Made by a program: the position numbers and the translations under genes
Part shown: in pieces, positions 35,550 through 44,566 of the stretch
How positions within the stretch are numbered: position 1 is the stretch's first letter
Layout of the letters: each line of letters starts with the position of its first letter
Assembly (NCBI GenBank): GCA_023391635.1
Contig: JAEWAQ010000009.1
Location: forward strand, 1 to 64,000
From: Bacillota bacterium
GTDB taxonomy: Bacteria; Bacillota; Bacilli; Paenibacillales; Paenibacillaceae
Length of the DNA stretch: 64,000 bases
Direction of reading: 5' to 3'
Notes under the pieces: generated by a model
Told to the model about the DNA's origin: nothing
Database searches by the model: none
The model's input: the letters and a program-made list of their open reading frames with translations, nothing else

Positions 35550-36707
35550 CTAACTTATACGAATTCGCGCCCAAATGGTTGCAGTGATTTTCGCTGTTTT
35601 TTCAGCTTCTTCGCTAGTATTGCCCAATCCGAAGCTGAAACGTACGGTGGATTTCACAATTTCTCGCGGGAGGCCCATGGCGGTGAGCACGTGGGAAGGC
35701 GAAAGTGAGCCGGATGTGCAGGCAGATCCGCCGGACGCGGCGACGCCTTCCAGATCGAGATTCATCAGCAGACTCTCGGCAGAACAGCCGGGAAAGCTGA
35801 TATTGGCGATGTGCGGAAGCCGCTGATCGGGATGGCCGTTCAGCCGGAACGCTTCCGCGGGCATTTCCGCGCGAAGGGCTTGCAGGAAGGCGTTGCGAAT
35901 TGCCTCGGCGTGACGCACACGTTCGTCCCGTTCGTGGAGAGCGATTTGTGCGGCTGCGGCGAATGCGGCGATCCCCGGCACGTTCTCCGTGCCGGCGCGG
36001 CGCGCGCGTTCCTGAGTGCCGCCGAACAGCAACGGCTGGAACGGCGTTCCCTTGCGCACGTACAGCAAGCCTACGCCTTGCGGGCCGTTGATCTTGTGCG
36101 CGGATAAGCTGAGCAAGTCGATCGGCTGATGCCTCAGGTTCCATTGCGAATATCCGAACGCCTGAACCGCGTCCACATGCATGAGGGCGCCGCGATCGCG
36201 GGCGATCGCGCCAATCTCCTCGTAAGGCTGTAACGTGCCTGTCTCGTTGTTGCCTGCCATGACGCTGACGAGCGCCGTCGAGTCATCGATCGCTTGCGCG
36301 GCATCGGCAGCCGAGACGCGTCCTTCTCCGTCGACAGGCAGCACGATCAGACGATAGCCTTGTTGCTCCAATTGCCGGCAAGCCTTCAGCACGGCATGAT
36401 GCTCCACCGCGGTCGTGACGATGCTTGTCCGGCCCTTGGCGCGTTGGGCGGCAGCCGCCCCGAACAATGCCGTGTTGTCGCTCTCCGTGCCGCTGCCGGT
36501 GAAGACGAGTTCGGCAGCCGTGCATCCGAGAAGCCCCGCCAGCGTGTCGCGTGCAGACGTCAATCGGCTCCGCGACGAGCGGCCGTAGGCATGCAGGCTC
36601 GACGGGTTGCCCGGGCCCGCTCCGGCTGCTTCCGCATAAGCCGCGATCGCCTCCGGATGCATGGGCGTCGTCGCGGCGTGATCGAAATATATTGCTGTCA
36701 TGCTCAT
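35550..36707 (-). CDS. Cysteine desulfurase, NifS/IscS family (YrvO-type)
   Basis: 385 aa. PLP enzyme: IYFDHAATTPMHPEA start, PLP Lys in SLSAHKINGPQG near 205, and the sulfur-carrying Cys in GSACTSGSLSPSH near 330. The long active-site loop marks the group I type. It passes persulfide sulfur from cysteine, here most likely to MnmA, whose gene is nearby; in Bacillus YrvO-TrmU form such a pair. It follows cymR by 15 bases. Confidence 0.95.
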   Translation of the reverse strand: MSMTAIYFDHAATTPMHPEAIAAYAEAAGAGPGNPSSLHAYGRSSRSRLTSARDTLAGLLGCTAAELVFTGSGTESDNTALFGAAAAQRAKGRTSIVTTAVEHHAVLKACRQLEQQGYRLIVLPVDGEGRVSAADAAQAIDDSTALVSVMAGNNETGTLQPYEEIGAIARDRGALMHVDAVQAFGYSQWNLRHQPIDLLSLSAHKINGPQGVGLLYVRKGTPFQPLLFGGTQERARRAGTENVPGIAAFAAAAQIALHERDERVRHAEAIRNAFLQALRAEMPAEAFRLNGHPDQRLPHIANISFPGCSAESLLMNLDLEGVAASGGSACTSGSLSPSHVLTAMGLPREIVKSTVRFSFGLGNTSEEAEKTAKITATIWARIRIS

Positions 36708-36722
36708 TCGACCGTTCCTTTG

Positions 36723-37142
36723 TTAAATGTAGAACATGTAGTTGTTCGGTGCGCCTTCGTCCTTGAAGTTGATCAAATCCGACAAATTCGTGGAATCCAG
36801 CACTTCCGCGATGCTGTCGCGGATGCGCAGCCACAAGTCGCGCTTGGCCGGATCGTCTTCTTCCGTAAAATCGACCGGACTGATCGGCCCCTCCAGAATG
36901 CGGATGATGTCGCCGGCGCTGATCGTCTCCGGTTCCTTGGACAGAATGTACCCGCCGTACGCGCCGCGAACGCTCTTCACGAGCCCTGCATTGCGCAGGG
37001 GCGCGATCAGCTGTTCAAGATAATGTTCGGATAAGCCGTTCTTCTCGGCAATGCTCTTCAGCGATGTCGGCCCTTCGCCAAACTTGGATGCCAGTTCCAT
37101 CATGATCGTCAAGCCGTAACGGCCCTTCGTCGATATTTTCAA
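36723..37142 (-). CDS. cymR: Rrf2-family cysteine metabolism repressor CymR
   Basis: 139 aa from TTG 37142 (KISTKGRYGLTIMMELASKF), matching the Bacillus CymR start and length; a longer frame to 37202 would add 20 odd residues. N-terminal winged helix, with SEHYLEQLIAPLRNAGLVKS as recognition part. It lacks the three Cys of IscR-type Fe-S regulators, which fits CymR. In Bacillus it represses sulfur uptake genes together with CysK. Confidence 0.9.
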   Translation of the reverse strand: MKISTKGRYGLTIMMELASKFGEGPTSLKSIAEKNGLSEHYLEQLIAPLRNAGLVKSVRGAYGGYILSKEPETISAGDIIRILEGPISPVDFTEEDDPAKRDLWLRIRDSIAEVLDSTNLSDLINFKDEGAPNNYMFYI

Positions 37143-37391
37143 GCGTGCACACCCGCTTTCTCTCGCATTGTCTCCAAAATGGACAGTATCCCCATTATTC
37201 ATCTATGTTATCACACCTTCGCGGGTTTCGGACATAAAAACTTGACAAATTGTTGAATGCGTGGACGACGAGATTTCCTGCGGGACATTGGATTCCATGG
37301 CGGCGATGAGTTTCGAATCGAGATGTGATAGAATAGGAACACTTGCGGCAGATCGGCAGCGGCTGGCTGTCGCATGGATGGAGGAATGGCG

Positions 37392-38534
37392 ATGGTGATA
37401 ACAGACGATCATAAGTCCGCAGACCTGTCCCGCATCCGTGTCGTAGTCGGCATGTCGGGCGGCGTGGATTCTTCGGTTACAGCGCTGTTGCTGAAGCGGC
37501 AAGGCTATGACGTAATCGGCGTGTTCATGAAAAATTGGGACGATACCGACGAATTCGGCGTGTGCACGGCGGAGGAAGATGCCGAGGACGTGCGCCGGGT
37601 ATGCGACGAGATCGGCATCCCCTACTATACGGTCAACTTCGAAGCGGAATATCGCGACAAAGTGTTTGAATATTTCCTGGAAGAATATCGCCGGGGCCGC
37701 ACGCCTAATCCGGACGTCATGTGTAATCGGGAAATCAAGTTTGGCGAATTTCTGCAAAAGGCGCTTGAGCTCGGTGCCGATTACGTAGCCATGGGGCATT
37801 ATGCGCGGGTGGAGCGTTCTGATGGCGGCGAGTTCCGGCTGCTGCGCGGCGTGGACGGCAACAAGGACCAGACGTATTTCCTGCACCAACTGGACCAGGA
37901 GCAGCTGGCGCGGGCGATGTTTCCGATCGGCCACCTGCCGAAGCCGGAGGTGCGCCGATTGGCCGATGAAGCCGGCTTGCACACGGCGAAGAAGAAGGAC
38001 AGCACGGGCGTGTGCTTCATCGGGGAACGGAATTTCAAGGAGTTCCTGAGCCAATATTTGCCCGCCAAGCCGGGCGAGATGGTGGACGTGGCGAGCGGAG
38101 ACGTGAAGGGGCGCCATGACGGGCTCATGTACTACACGCTTGGGCAACGCCAAGGCCTCGGCATCGGCGGTTCGGGCACCGGAACCGGGGAACCGTGGTT
38201 TGTGGCGGACAAGGATCTGGAGCGCAACGTGCTGTATGTGGTGCAGGGGGAGTCGCATCCGAGCTTGTATTCAGTTGGCTTGACGGCTAGCGGCGTGAAC
38301 TGGATCAGCCCGCAAGTGCCCACTGGAGTGTTCCGCTGTACGGCCAAGTTCCGCTATCGCCAGCCGGACCAAGGCGTTACGGTCACGCGGCTCGGCGACG
38401 GCGAGTACCGCGTCGACTTCGACGAGCCGCAGAAGGCGATCACGCCCGGACAAGCCGTCGTCTTCTACGACAGCGAAGTTTGCCTCGGGGGCGGCACGAT
38501 CGACCAGGTGCGCAAGTTGGAGCGTGAGGCTTGA
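37392..38534 (+). CDS. mnmA: tRNA 2-thiouridylase MnmA
   Basis: 380 aa from ATG 37392, with GGAGGA seven bases upstream; earlier in-frame ATGs lie in or before the SD. PP-loop MSGGVDSSV binds ATP. Catalytic Cys are in VMCNREIKF (near 110) and STGVCFIGER (near 206). It thiolates U34 of tRNA Lys, Glu and Gln using sulfur relayed from the cysteine desulfurase. Divergent from cymR; array 4 follows its stop. Confidence 0.97.
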   Translation: MVITDDHKSADLSRIRVVVGMSGGVDSSVTALLLKRQGYDVIGVFMKNWDDTDEFGVCTAEEDAEDVRRVCDEIGIPYYTVNFEAEYRDKVFEYFLEEYRRGRTPNPDVMCNREIKFGEFLQKALELGADYVAMGHYARVERSDGGEFRLLRGVDGNKDQTYFLHQLDQEQLARAMFPIGHLPKPEVRRLADEAGLHTAKKKDSTGVCFIGERNFKEFLSQYLPAKPGEMVDVASGDVKGRHDGLMYYTLGQRQGLGIGGSGTGTGEPWFVADKDLERNVLYVVQGESHPSLYSVGLTASGVNWISPQVPTGVFRCTAKFRYRQPDQGVTVTRLGDGEYRVDFDEPQKAITPGQAVVFYDSEVCLGGGTIDQVRKLEREA

Positions 38535-38564
38535 CGCCGGGAGGGCTTGGCCCTCCCCGACGTC
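38533..38564 (+). terminator. Strong hairpin at the mnmA stop
   Basis: GGGAGGGC (38539-38546) pairs with GCCCTCCC (38550-38557) around TTG, extended by CG/CG and GACG/CGTC pairs. It overlaps the stop codon. There is no T-run after it, so it may need the array downstream or Rho to stop transcription. Confidence 0.45.
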
Positions 38565-38574
38565 TCGGAGCCGT

Positions 38575-38860
38575 GTTGAGTCGATTTTCGACTTAACTCC
38601 CTCCAGCCGCCGCTCTCCAGGCCGCGTTGAGTCGATTTTCGACTTAACTCCCTCCAGCCGCCGCTCTCCAGTCCGCGTTGAGTCGATTTTCGACCTAACT
38701 CCCTCCACTCACCGCTCTCCAGGCCACGTTGAGTCGATTTTCGACCTAACTCCCTCCAACCGCCGCTCTCCAGACCACGTTGAGTCGATTTTCGACTTAA
38801 CTCCCTCCAACCGCCGCTCTCCAGGCCACGTTGAGTCGATTTTCGAATCAATTCACTCCA
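38575..38860. repeat. Intergenic tandem array 4: six copies of an exact 51-bp unit
   Basis: Units start at 38575, 38626, 38677, 38728, 38779 and 38830, exactly 51 bp apart. Each begins GTTGAGTCGATTTTCGAC. AGTCGA and TCGACT form a perfect small hairpin around TTT in copies 1, 2 and 5; a C replaces the last T in others. The other half (CTCCCTCCA.CCGCCGCTCTCC) is GC-rich and slightly variable. It lies between mnmA and the convergent gene ending at 38893. The arrangement is the most regular in the window. Confidence 0.95.
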
Positions 38861-38892
38861 TCTTCTCTCTTAGTAAAGACGCACCGTAATGT

Positions 38893-39300
38893 TCACAGTT
38901 TGCGTACAGCCTCATCTGCAATTTTGAACTTAAACGCACGTTCAGTGCCGCCACCATCCGGGAACAGCAATCCTTTGCCGACCAAGCTTCGCAACACTTT
39001 GCGAGTCGCTACTGGGCCCAACTTCAACCATTCGCCAGCCTCCGTCATGCCAAACGACCCACTTTGAATCATGGCGCAGCGGATGATTTCCCGCTCGTTG
39101 ACCGGCAATGACATCCAGCCGTCACGTGAGGATTTCCCAAATCTGCCCAGCGTCTCATAGATCGATCGTAAGCACATTTCCGGCTTCTTATCCAACTCAT
39201 CCCAGCTAAAAGGAATATATTTCATACTGGCATTCGTGAACGATCGAATTCGCATTTGCTCGAACGAGTGCTTCTCGCGAGTCAGTTTTTCTGCATGCAC
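38893..39300 (-). CDS. C-terminal part of a frameshifted unknown protein (helix-turn-helix-like end)
   Basis: 135 aa in this frame, GTG 39300 without SD. It continues the protein of 39282-39584 in the -1 frame: LTREKHSFEQMRIRSFTNAS follows KLHIVFETHGYVCM naturally. The end, GMTEAGEWLKLGPVATRKVL, RSLVGKGLLFPDGGG, resembles a winged helix. The joined protein resembles, from memory, a widespread Paenibacillaceae family of about 220 aa with a restriction-endonuclease-like core. That resemblance is not proven here. Confidence 0.6.
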   Translation of the reverse strand: MHAEKLTREKHSFEQMRIRSFTNASMKYIPFSWDELDKKPEMCLRSIYETLGRFGKSSRDGWMSLPVNEREIIRCAMIQSGSFGMTEAGEWLKLGPVATRKVLRSLVGKGLLFPDGGGTERAFKFKIADEAVRKL

Positions 39301-39584
39301 ACATAACCATGGGTCTCAAATACGATATGAAGTTTACGATGATACACGTCCGCATAAATCTTAATACCTGCTTCACTCAAATAATCAAATTCCAATACGC
39401 AATCATCCAACGATCCAAAAACCCGATACAGTATTTCGCAAAGCTTCTTCGTGCCTGTCAGATCTCTCTGGAGCCTCTCCAATCTCACACCGGAAGCATC
39501 CTGTATCTGATCGTGCAACAACCGGTCAAAAGCACGTTCAAAATCAGACATCGCCTTTACCATTCTCATCTCCACCTTCGACAT
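39282..39584 (-). CDS. N-terminal part of the same frameshifted unknown protein
   Basis: 100 aa, ending MQKN at a TGA directly after A-AAA-AAC. Its core LEFDYLSEAGIKIYADVYHR and KLHIVFETHG looks like an alpha/beta nuclease-like fold (strand with D, then K-x-H-I-V-F-E). The last 19 bases overlap the following frame. Inserting one A in the A5 run, or a -1 slip there, joins both into one protein of about 230 aa. The gap 39585-39863 upstream shows nothing I can name. Confidence 0.6.
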   Translation of the reverse strand: MSKVEMRMVKAMSDFERAFDRLLHDQIQDASGVRLERLQRDLTGTKKLCEILYRVFGSLDDCVLEFDYLSEAGIKIYADVYHRKLHIVFETHGYVCMQKN

Positions 39585-39863
39585 AGATTATCTTTCAAAT
39601 GCAAAACGCCGCTTATCCCCCATAAAGAGGACAAACGGCGTGTGCTTCACGCGTTGGTCATACCGTGTTCATTTCAGCGTCCGCTGCCGGAACGGAACGG
39701 GTCGATCAACCTTAATCCCGACCGCTCTTCTTCCGGACCTTACAAGAAGAGACGAATCAGGGAACCCGCATTCACCTTCAGCCGAATCGATCCGATTCCA
39801 ACCCATCTGCCACCTTCAGCCGAACAAAGCCGAACCGGTAGGCTAATTCGTCTGCGATTTTCC

Positions 39864-40610
39864 TCAACCCAACCGATCCATCTCTTCGTCGCTGATCTCG
39901 AAATTGTGGTACACGTCCTGCACGTCGTCGTTGTCGTCGAACGCTTCCATCATCTTCAGCAGCTTGTCGGCCTGGTCGCCTTCGGCATTTACCGTCGTCT
40001 GCGCCAGCCAGCGGATACCCGCACGCTCAAATTCGTAGCCGGACGCCTCCAGCGCGGACTTGACCTGCTCGAAATCGGCCGGCGCAGCCAGCACCTCGAA
40101 GCTGTCCTCGCTGACGACGACGTCTTCGGCCCCCGCCTCCAGCGCGTGCATCATGACCGTATCCTCATCCGGCTCCCCGTCCTCGCGCGCGATCACGAGC
40201 AAGCCTTTCTCGTCGAACATGTAGGACACGCAGCCGGTTTCTCCCAGATTGCCCCCGCGCTTGTTGAAGATCGCCCGAACGTCCGCCGCCGTGCGGTTGC
40301 GGTTGTCCGTCAGGCATTTGACCATGATGGCAACGCCTCCGGGACCGTATCCTTCGTACATCATCTCTTCGTATTCGACAGAATCCGCGCCGGTGCCGGC
40401 CGCCTTCTTGATCGCGCGCTCGATGTTATCCGAGGGCATCTGGATGGCGCGGGCATTGGCGATCGCGGCCTTCAGGCCGAAGTTGGCATCCGGATTTGCC
40501 CCGCCGCGGCGGGCTTGAACATAGATCTCGCGGGCCAGTTTGACGTATTGATTATTTTTCGCTTGGTCGGCCTTGCCTTTGCGGCCGGCAAACAATTTGA
40601 ACTTGGGCAT
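39864..40610 (-). CDS. YebC/PmpR-family protein (TACO1-like)
   Basis: 248 aa from ATG 40610, with GGAGG ten bases upstream; a longer frame to 40679 lacks family similarity at its start. MPKFKLFAGRKGKADQAKN deviates from the usual GHSKW start but AREIYVQARRGGANPDANFGL, RAIQMPSDNIERAIKKAAG and YEGYGPGGVAIMVKCLTDN are diagnostic. Members are DNA-binding regulators or, as shown for some, translation factors easing polyproline stalls. Confidence 0.93.
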   Translation of the reverse strand: MPKFKLFAGRKGKADQAKNNQYVKLAREIYVQARRGGANPDANFGLKAAIANARAIQMPSDNIERAIKKAAGTGADSVEYEEMMYEGYGPGGVAIMVKCLTDNRNRTAADVRAIFNKRGGNLGETGCVSYMFDEKGLLVIAREDGEPDEDTVMMHALEAGAEDVVVSEDSFEVLAAPADFEQVKSALEASGYEFERAGIRWLAQTTVNAEGDQADKLLKMMEAFDDNDDVQDVYHNFEISDEEMDRLG

Positions 40611-40695
40611 ACCAGTTATTACCTCCGAACCGGAAAAGAGTAAAAAACAGGCTACCGCCCATTTTACCACTCCATCCAATAATCGGTCAAAAACA

Positions 40696-41826
40696 TCACG
40701 TCCAAGACACCGCGCAGAACCGCCCCGTTTTGGCGGATTCTCTCGCTTTCAAGCACATCAATGCACTGTTCAGCCCATCCTCCAGAGTGGACACGGATGC
40801 GCCGTCTCCGCGCAACAAGCCGACGAAGCTGCGCGCCAGCGACTCGTCTCCGCCATGATGCCCCCCTCCAGCCTCGAACCGGTAGGTCTCGACACGCGGC
40901 GTATGGTGCATGAACACGTGGACTTCCCCGGTGACAAAATCGAATTCGAGCGTCCCTTTGTAGCCCATGAATCTCGCTCCGCGCTTGCCCGCTCTCCGGC
41001 GGACAAAGAAATTTTGCGAATAAACCAGGTGCATGCCTGACGCGTACCGGACAAGCACGCTGCCCGAATCTTCGTTGCCCGTATCCTCCGCATAACAACA
41101 AGAGCCCCAGTGTTTCTCGTCTTCCGGCTTGAATAACACGCTGTCCGGACAAGTCCGGTTGTCCTCGCAATCCTTGCATTGCAGACCTGACGGCTTGTCG
41201 CCCTTGAAAATCTGCTTGGACGTCATCGCCGCAACCTCGACGGGCTGCACGCCCAGCAAGTAGTTCAAATAATCGAAATCGTGCGTCGCCTTCTGCAGGA
41301 ACAAGCCGCCGGTAATCCGCTCATCACGGTACCAGCTTTGATAATACACCGCTCCGTAAGGCACGTTATTGACGGCCTGAACATGCTCTACCGTACCGAT
41401 CTTGCCGGAATCGATAATTTCCTTCACAAGCTGCGCAATCAACGTCACCCGAAGAGGAAACGATACGACCACCTCGGGCCGATACTGTTCGTTCGCCTCC
41501 CGAAGCCGCAGGAGATCCGCCATATTCGTCGCTACCGGCTTCTCGAGAAACAACGGGATGCCCCGCGGCAGCACCTTCAACGCCATCTCCGTATGCAGGT
41601 CGCACCGGGTGCCGATCAGAACGCCGTCCAATTGACTAGCCTCCAGCATCGCATCAGCCGTATCGAACCGTTGCACGCTTGCCGGGTCCAGTACGGAAGT
41701 GTCCAACCCACTTGGTCGCGGATTCGGATCCGCGTACGCCGTCACCAGGCAATCGGGGTCCAGCCGCGCGACTTGTCGCACGATTCCGCCGATTCGATTC
41801 CCAAATCCAATCACACCTAGATTCAT
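40696..41826 (-). CDS. Gfo/Idh/MocA-family oxidoreductase
   Basis: 376 aa from ATG 41826 with GGAGA upstream. The N-terminal Rossmann fold starts LGVIGFGNRIGGIVRQVARL. EKPVATNMADL holds the catalytic EKP, and KATHDFDYLNYLLG the conserved D-x-x-x-H-type region. A Cys-rich insert (CKDCEDNRTCPDS, then GSCCYAEDTG) may bind metal and is typical of one subgroup. Substrate is probably a sugar or inositol derivative. It is divergent from the AraC gene at 42038, which likely controls it. Confidence 0.9.
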   Translation of the reverse strand: MNLGVIGFGNRIGGIVRQVARLDPDCLVTAYADPNPRPSGLDTSVLDPASVQRFDTADAMLEASQLDGVLIGTRCDLHTEMALKVLPRGIPLFLEKPVATNMADLLRLREANEQYRPEVVVSFPLRVTLIAQLVKEIIDSGKIGTVEHVQAVNNVPYGAVYYQSWYRDERITGGLFLQKATHDFDYLNYLLGVQPVEVAAMTSKQIFKGDKPSGLQCKDCEDNRTCPDSVLFKPEDEKHWGSCCYAEDTGNEDSGSVLVRYASGMHLVYSQNFFVRRRAGKRGARFMGYKGTLEFDFVTGEVHVFMHHTPRVETYRFEAGGGHHGGDESLARSFVGLLRGDGASVSTLEDGLNSALMCLKARESAKTGRFCAVSWT

Positions 41827-42037
41827 GCTGTCATCTCCTCGCATCCTATCGCATGTTTACAATTTGAAGTATAGTAGGCGGAAGCAAATGCGGCTTTGTC
41901 ATAATCGCTGCGATTTTTGCACTTTTGCAGCAATGCGGTGCTTCCCTGGCAAGCGGAATGGCAGTATGATGGGCTTAGGGATGATCCGGACGGAAATGAA
42001 ACCGCGGCGACCCGGAGCTTGAGAGGATCGATGGGAC

Positions 42038-42949
42038 TTGAAACGTAGCGATGCGCCGACACAACTGGATTTACTGCAGCGGACCGCGCTGAAATCGACG
42101 ATCCGCATCCGCAACCTGATCACGATGTATTATTTCGAACACGGCAAAAACTTCGTCTTTCACGGGGAGAAGCACGACTTCTGGGAAATGCTCTACGTCG
42201 ATCGAGGCGAAGTCGAGGTACAGACGGACGACAAGGTACACGTGCTGAGGCAAGGCGCGGTCATCTTCCACAAGCCGAACGAATTCCACAAGTTTCACGC
42301 CGTCCGCGGCATCGCTCCGAATGTCATCGTAATGACGTTCGACTGCCACTCCCCCGCCATGCGGCGTTTCGAGGAGCGAATGGTACTATTGGACGACGAA
42401 GAGCGCAACTTTCTGGCGCGCATCTTGAGCGAAGGCCGCAGCGCCTTCGAATTTCCGTTCCGGCATCCGCTCCGTCGCCGACGGGACGCGGAAGAAGGCT
42501 GCGAGCAGCTGCTGCGCAATTATCTTGAAATTTTTCTGATTCGGCTGCTTCGCAAGCTGGGGCCGGCCGGGCAAGCGGCATCCTCCCTGTCTTCCGCTGC
42601 GCAAGAGCGAAGCGGGGCACAACTCGTTGACCGCATCAGCCGATACCTCGACGACCATCTGCAGGACAAGCCTTCGGTGCCCGATATCGCTCACGCTTTC
42701 TATTTGAGCGTGCCGCGGCTCCAGCGGCTTTTTCGCAAACACGCCGGTTGTTCGATCAAGTCGTACATCGTCGACCAGCAAATCCGCCAAGCCAAAATCT
42801 GCATTCGCGAAGAAACGTACAATTATACGGAGATTGCCGCATTGCTCGGATTCTCGAGCGTGCATTACTTCTCCAGGGCGTTCAAAAAGGCTGTCGGCAT
42901 GAGTCCATCGGAGTATGCGCGGTCCGTAATCGCGAGGATGGGGGATTGA
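42038..42949 (+). CDS. AraC-family transcriptional regulator with cupin domain
   Basis: 303 aa from TTG 42038. The N-terminal cupin (about 20-110: FHGEKHDFWEMLYVDRGEVE, IFHKPNEFHKFHA) would bind a sugar-like effector. The C-terminal two HTH motifs (about 200-300) end with FSSVHYFSRAFKKAVGMSPSEY. It is divergent from the oxidoreductase gene with 211 bases between, which is the likely control region. Confidence 0.92.
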   Translation: MKRSDAPTQLDLLQRTALKSTIRIRNLITMYYFEHGKNFVFHGEKHDFWEMLYVDRGEVEVQTDDKVHVLRQGAVIFHKPNEFHKFHAVRGIAPNVIVMTFDCHSPAMRRFEERMVLLDDEERNFLARILSEGRSAFEFPFRHPLRRRRDAEEGCEQLLRNYLEIFLIRLLRKLGPAGQAASSLSSAAQERSGAQLVDRISRYLDDHLQDKPSVPDIAHAFYLSVPRLQRLFRKHAGCSIKSYIVDQQIRQAKICIREETYNYTEIAALLGFSSVHYFSRAFKKAVGMSPSEYARSVIARMGD

Positions 42950-42970
42950 CGAGTCGCCGCGTCCGGAAAG

Positions 42971-43006
42971 ACGAAAGCCCCCGGCGGCGTCGCCAGGGGC
43001 TTTCGT
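42971..43006. terminator. Bidirectional terminator between AraC and csp genes
   Basis: An 11-bp perfect stem ACGAAAGCCCC / GGGGCTTTCGT with an inner GGCG/CGCC pairing. It lies between convergent genes; A/T-rich stem base supplies short T-runs on both strands. Confidence 0.8.
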
Positions 43007-43049
43007 GCTCTGTTCGTGATATGAAATCAGTCTTCGCGGGAAGCGAGAC

Positions 43050-43247
43050 TTACAGTTTCACCACGTTGGATGCTTGCGGTCCGCGGTTGCCTTCGGTGAT
43101 TTCGAATTCTACCGCTTGACCTTCTTCCAAGGTCTTGAAGCCGTCGCCTTGGATGGCAGAGAAGTGAACGAATACATCGTTGCCGTCTTCTACGGAAATG
43201 AAGCCGTAGCCTTTCTCTGCGTTAAACCACTTAACTGTTCCTCTCAA
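43050..43247 (-). CDS. Cold-shock protein, CspA family
   Basis: 65 aa OB-fold RNA chaperone: MRGTVKWFNAEKGYGFISVE with RNP1 (KGYGFI) and DVFVHFSAI with RNP2. The SD (AGGAGG) is close upstream. It melts RNA structure at low temperature or in stationary phase. Confidence 0.96.
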   Translation of the reverse strand: MRGTVKWFNAEKGYGFISVEDGNDVFVHFSAIQGDGFKTLEEGQAVEFEITEGNRGPQASNVVKL

Positions 43248-43362
43248 ATGAAAAACCTCCTAAAAATCTCGCCGTCAATCGGCGAATGAAGTCATTATAA
43301 CCGATCGCGCCTCAAGTTGCAATATGTCTGCAGCCGTTAGTTTTCCGCGCCCCGCCTGGGGT

Positions 43363-44109
43363 TCAGCCGTTTTTGGCGAGCTTCAGAACAGGGCTCTTGG
43401 CGGGTGTAAACGGCAGCAACGACGGGACGAAGCTGAAGGAAGTCGTTTCCTGCATTTCCTGCAGCAAACCATGCAAAAAAGAAGGCGTCTGCCAGCCGAG
43501 CGTCACGAGCGGATAGATACACACTTCCCCGCCTGTACGAGTCACGCGCAAAAGCTCGGCCAATGATGCGCGGTGGAACGCTTCGTCGAACTGCTCTCCA
43601 TACAAGAACAGGAAGTGGCTGCACAGGACGAGCCCGAACGAACCGTCCGCAAATGGCAAATCGGGCAGCGACGCGGCGATGTAGCGCGATGATGCGTCAT
43701 CCCGCACATAGTCGGCGGCGAAACGCTCGTACGATTGCTCCCGCAATTTGCGATGCCGCTCTGGCGATCCGTAATAGCTCCAGTCGTAGCTTGCGGCAGC
43801 GGCCGCCAGCTTGACGGAAGATACGCCGATTTCCTTGCGGGCTTCTTCCAGCACCCGCTCCGCCGCGCCGGCATAGAACGGATCGACGGCCGTCGCCGCA
43901 ACACCCATCTCGCGCAGTTGCGCCGTAAACGACGAAGCGCCTCCCGCTACATCCAGGACCGGTCCGCCCGCCACATCTTTCATTTTCAAATCGAACATGC
44001 GCATGTACTCGTCGAACGATCTGCAGGTGTTCGCCACGCCCGTCTGCGGGTATGCAGGGGCTGGGGCCTTCCCGGTATGAACCTCGCTACTCATTTCGTC
44101 TCGTCTCAT
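43363..44109 (-). CDS. Class I SAM-dependent methyltransferase
   Basis: 248 aa from ATG 44109, with AGGAG ten bases upstream within a GA-rich tract; ATG 44094 is possible. Motif I VLDVAGGASSFTAQL (near 52) and PFADGSFGLVLCSHFLFLYG (near 150, motif IV region) mark a Rossmann methyltransferase with a D-x-A-G-G variant. The substrate is unknown. Monocistronic. Confidence 0.85.
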   Translation of the reverse strand: MRRDEMSSEVHTGKAPAPAYPQTGVANTCRSFDEYMRMFDLKMKDVAGGPVLDVAGGASSFTAQLREMGVAATAVDPFYAGAAERVLEEARKEIGVSSVKLAAAAASYDWSYYGSPERHRKLREQSYERFAADYVRDDASSRYIAASLPDLPFADGSFGLVLCSHFLFLYGEQFDEAFHRASLAELLRVTRTGGEVCIYPLVTLGWQTPSFLHGLLQEMQETTSFSFVPSLLPFTPAKSPVLKLAKNG

Positions 44110-44295
44110 CTCGTCTCTTCTCCTCTCGAACTCGTCTCAGCTCAGGCTCGGCTTCATTCGCTATCGCGAATTCCCACTATTTTGCCATGCCGAGAGCCTG
44201 CCGTCAACCAGGTATGCGCCGTGCGATTGATTTCTTCGCGCATCTCTTCTATGATGATAAAAACGGCAAAGCTTGCCAATCACAGGAGCGATCCC

Positions 44296-44529
44296 ATGTT
44301 CGAGAAACATACGGTCTACAAACTCGATCACTACAATATGCTGACGGTGGAAGTGCAAGGCAAAACGCTTGTCGTTCGCGAGATCTCCGATCAATGGGGC
44401 GAAGAAACGCACAAGTTCCTCAGCCGTCCCGAGATGATGGATTGGGCAAACCGACGTTTTCGCCCGGACGATTTTCCCGGCGGTGAAGAAGAGTACCGGC
44501 AAGTCATTGCCAAACTAAAGGCTATCTAG
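44296..44529 (+). CDS. Small conserved hypothetical protein, 77 aa
   Basis: ATG 44296 with GGAG seven bases upstream. Starts MFEKHTVYKLDHYNMLTVEV and is rich in charged residues, ending EEEYRQVIAKLKAI. No known motif, signal or membrane part. Likely co-transcribed with the small membrane protein that follows. Confidence 0.75.
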   Translation: MFEKHTVYKLDHYNMLTVEVQGKTLVVREISDQWGEETHKFLSRPEMMDWANRRFRPDDFPGGEEEYRQVIAKLKAI

Positions 44530-44566
44530 ACCAGGCAATCGTCAAGATGGGGAGGCCCTGAAATCC

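Noticed and set aside
34973..36707. Prophage or integrated element from the mix of small genes
   Set aside because: The order PRC-barrel, zinc ribbon, desulfurase, cymR fits normal Firmicute chromosome; no integrase or att repeats.
37203..38258. 351-codon minus-strand frame
   Set aside because: Antisense to mnmA, which has all catalytic motifs.
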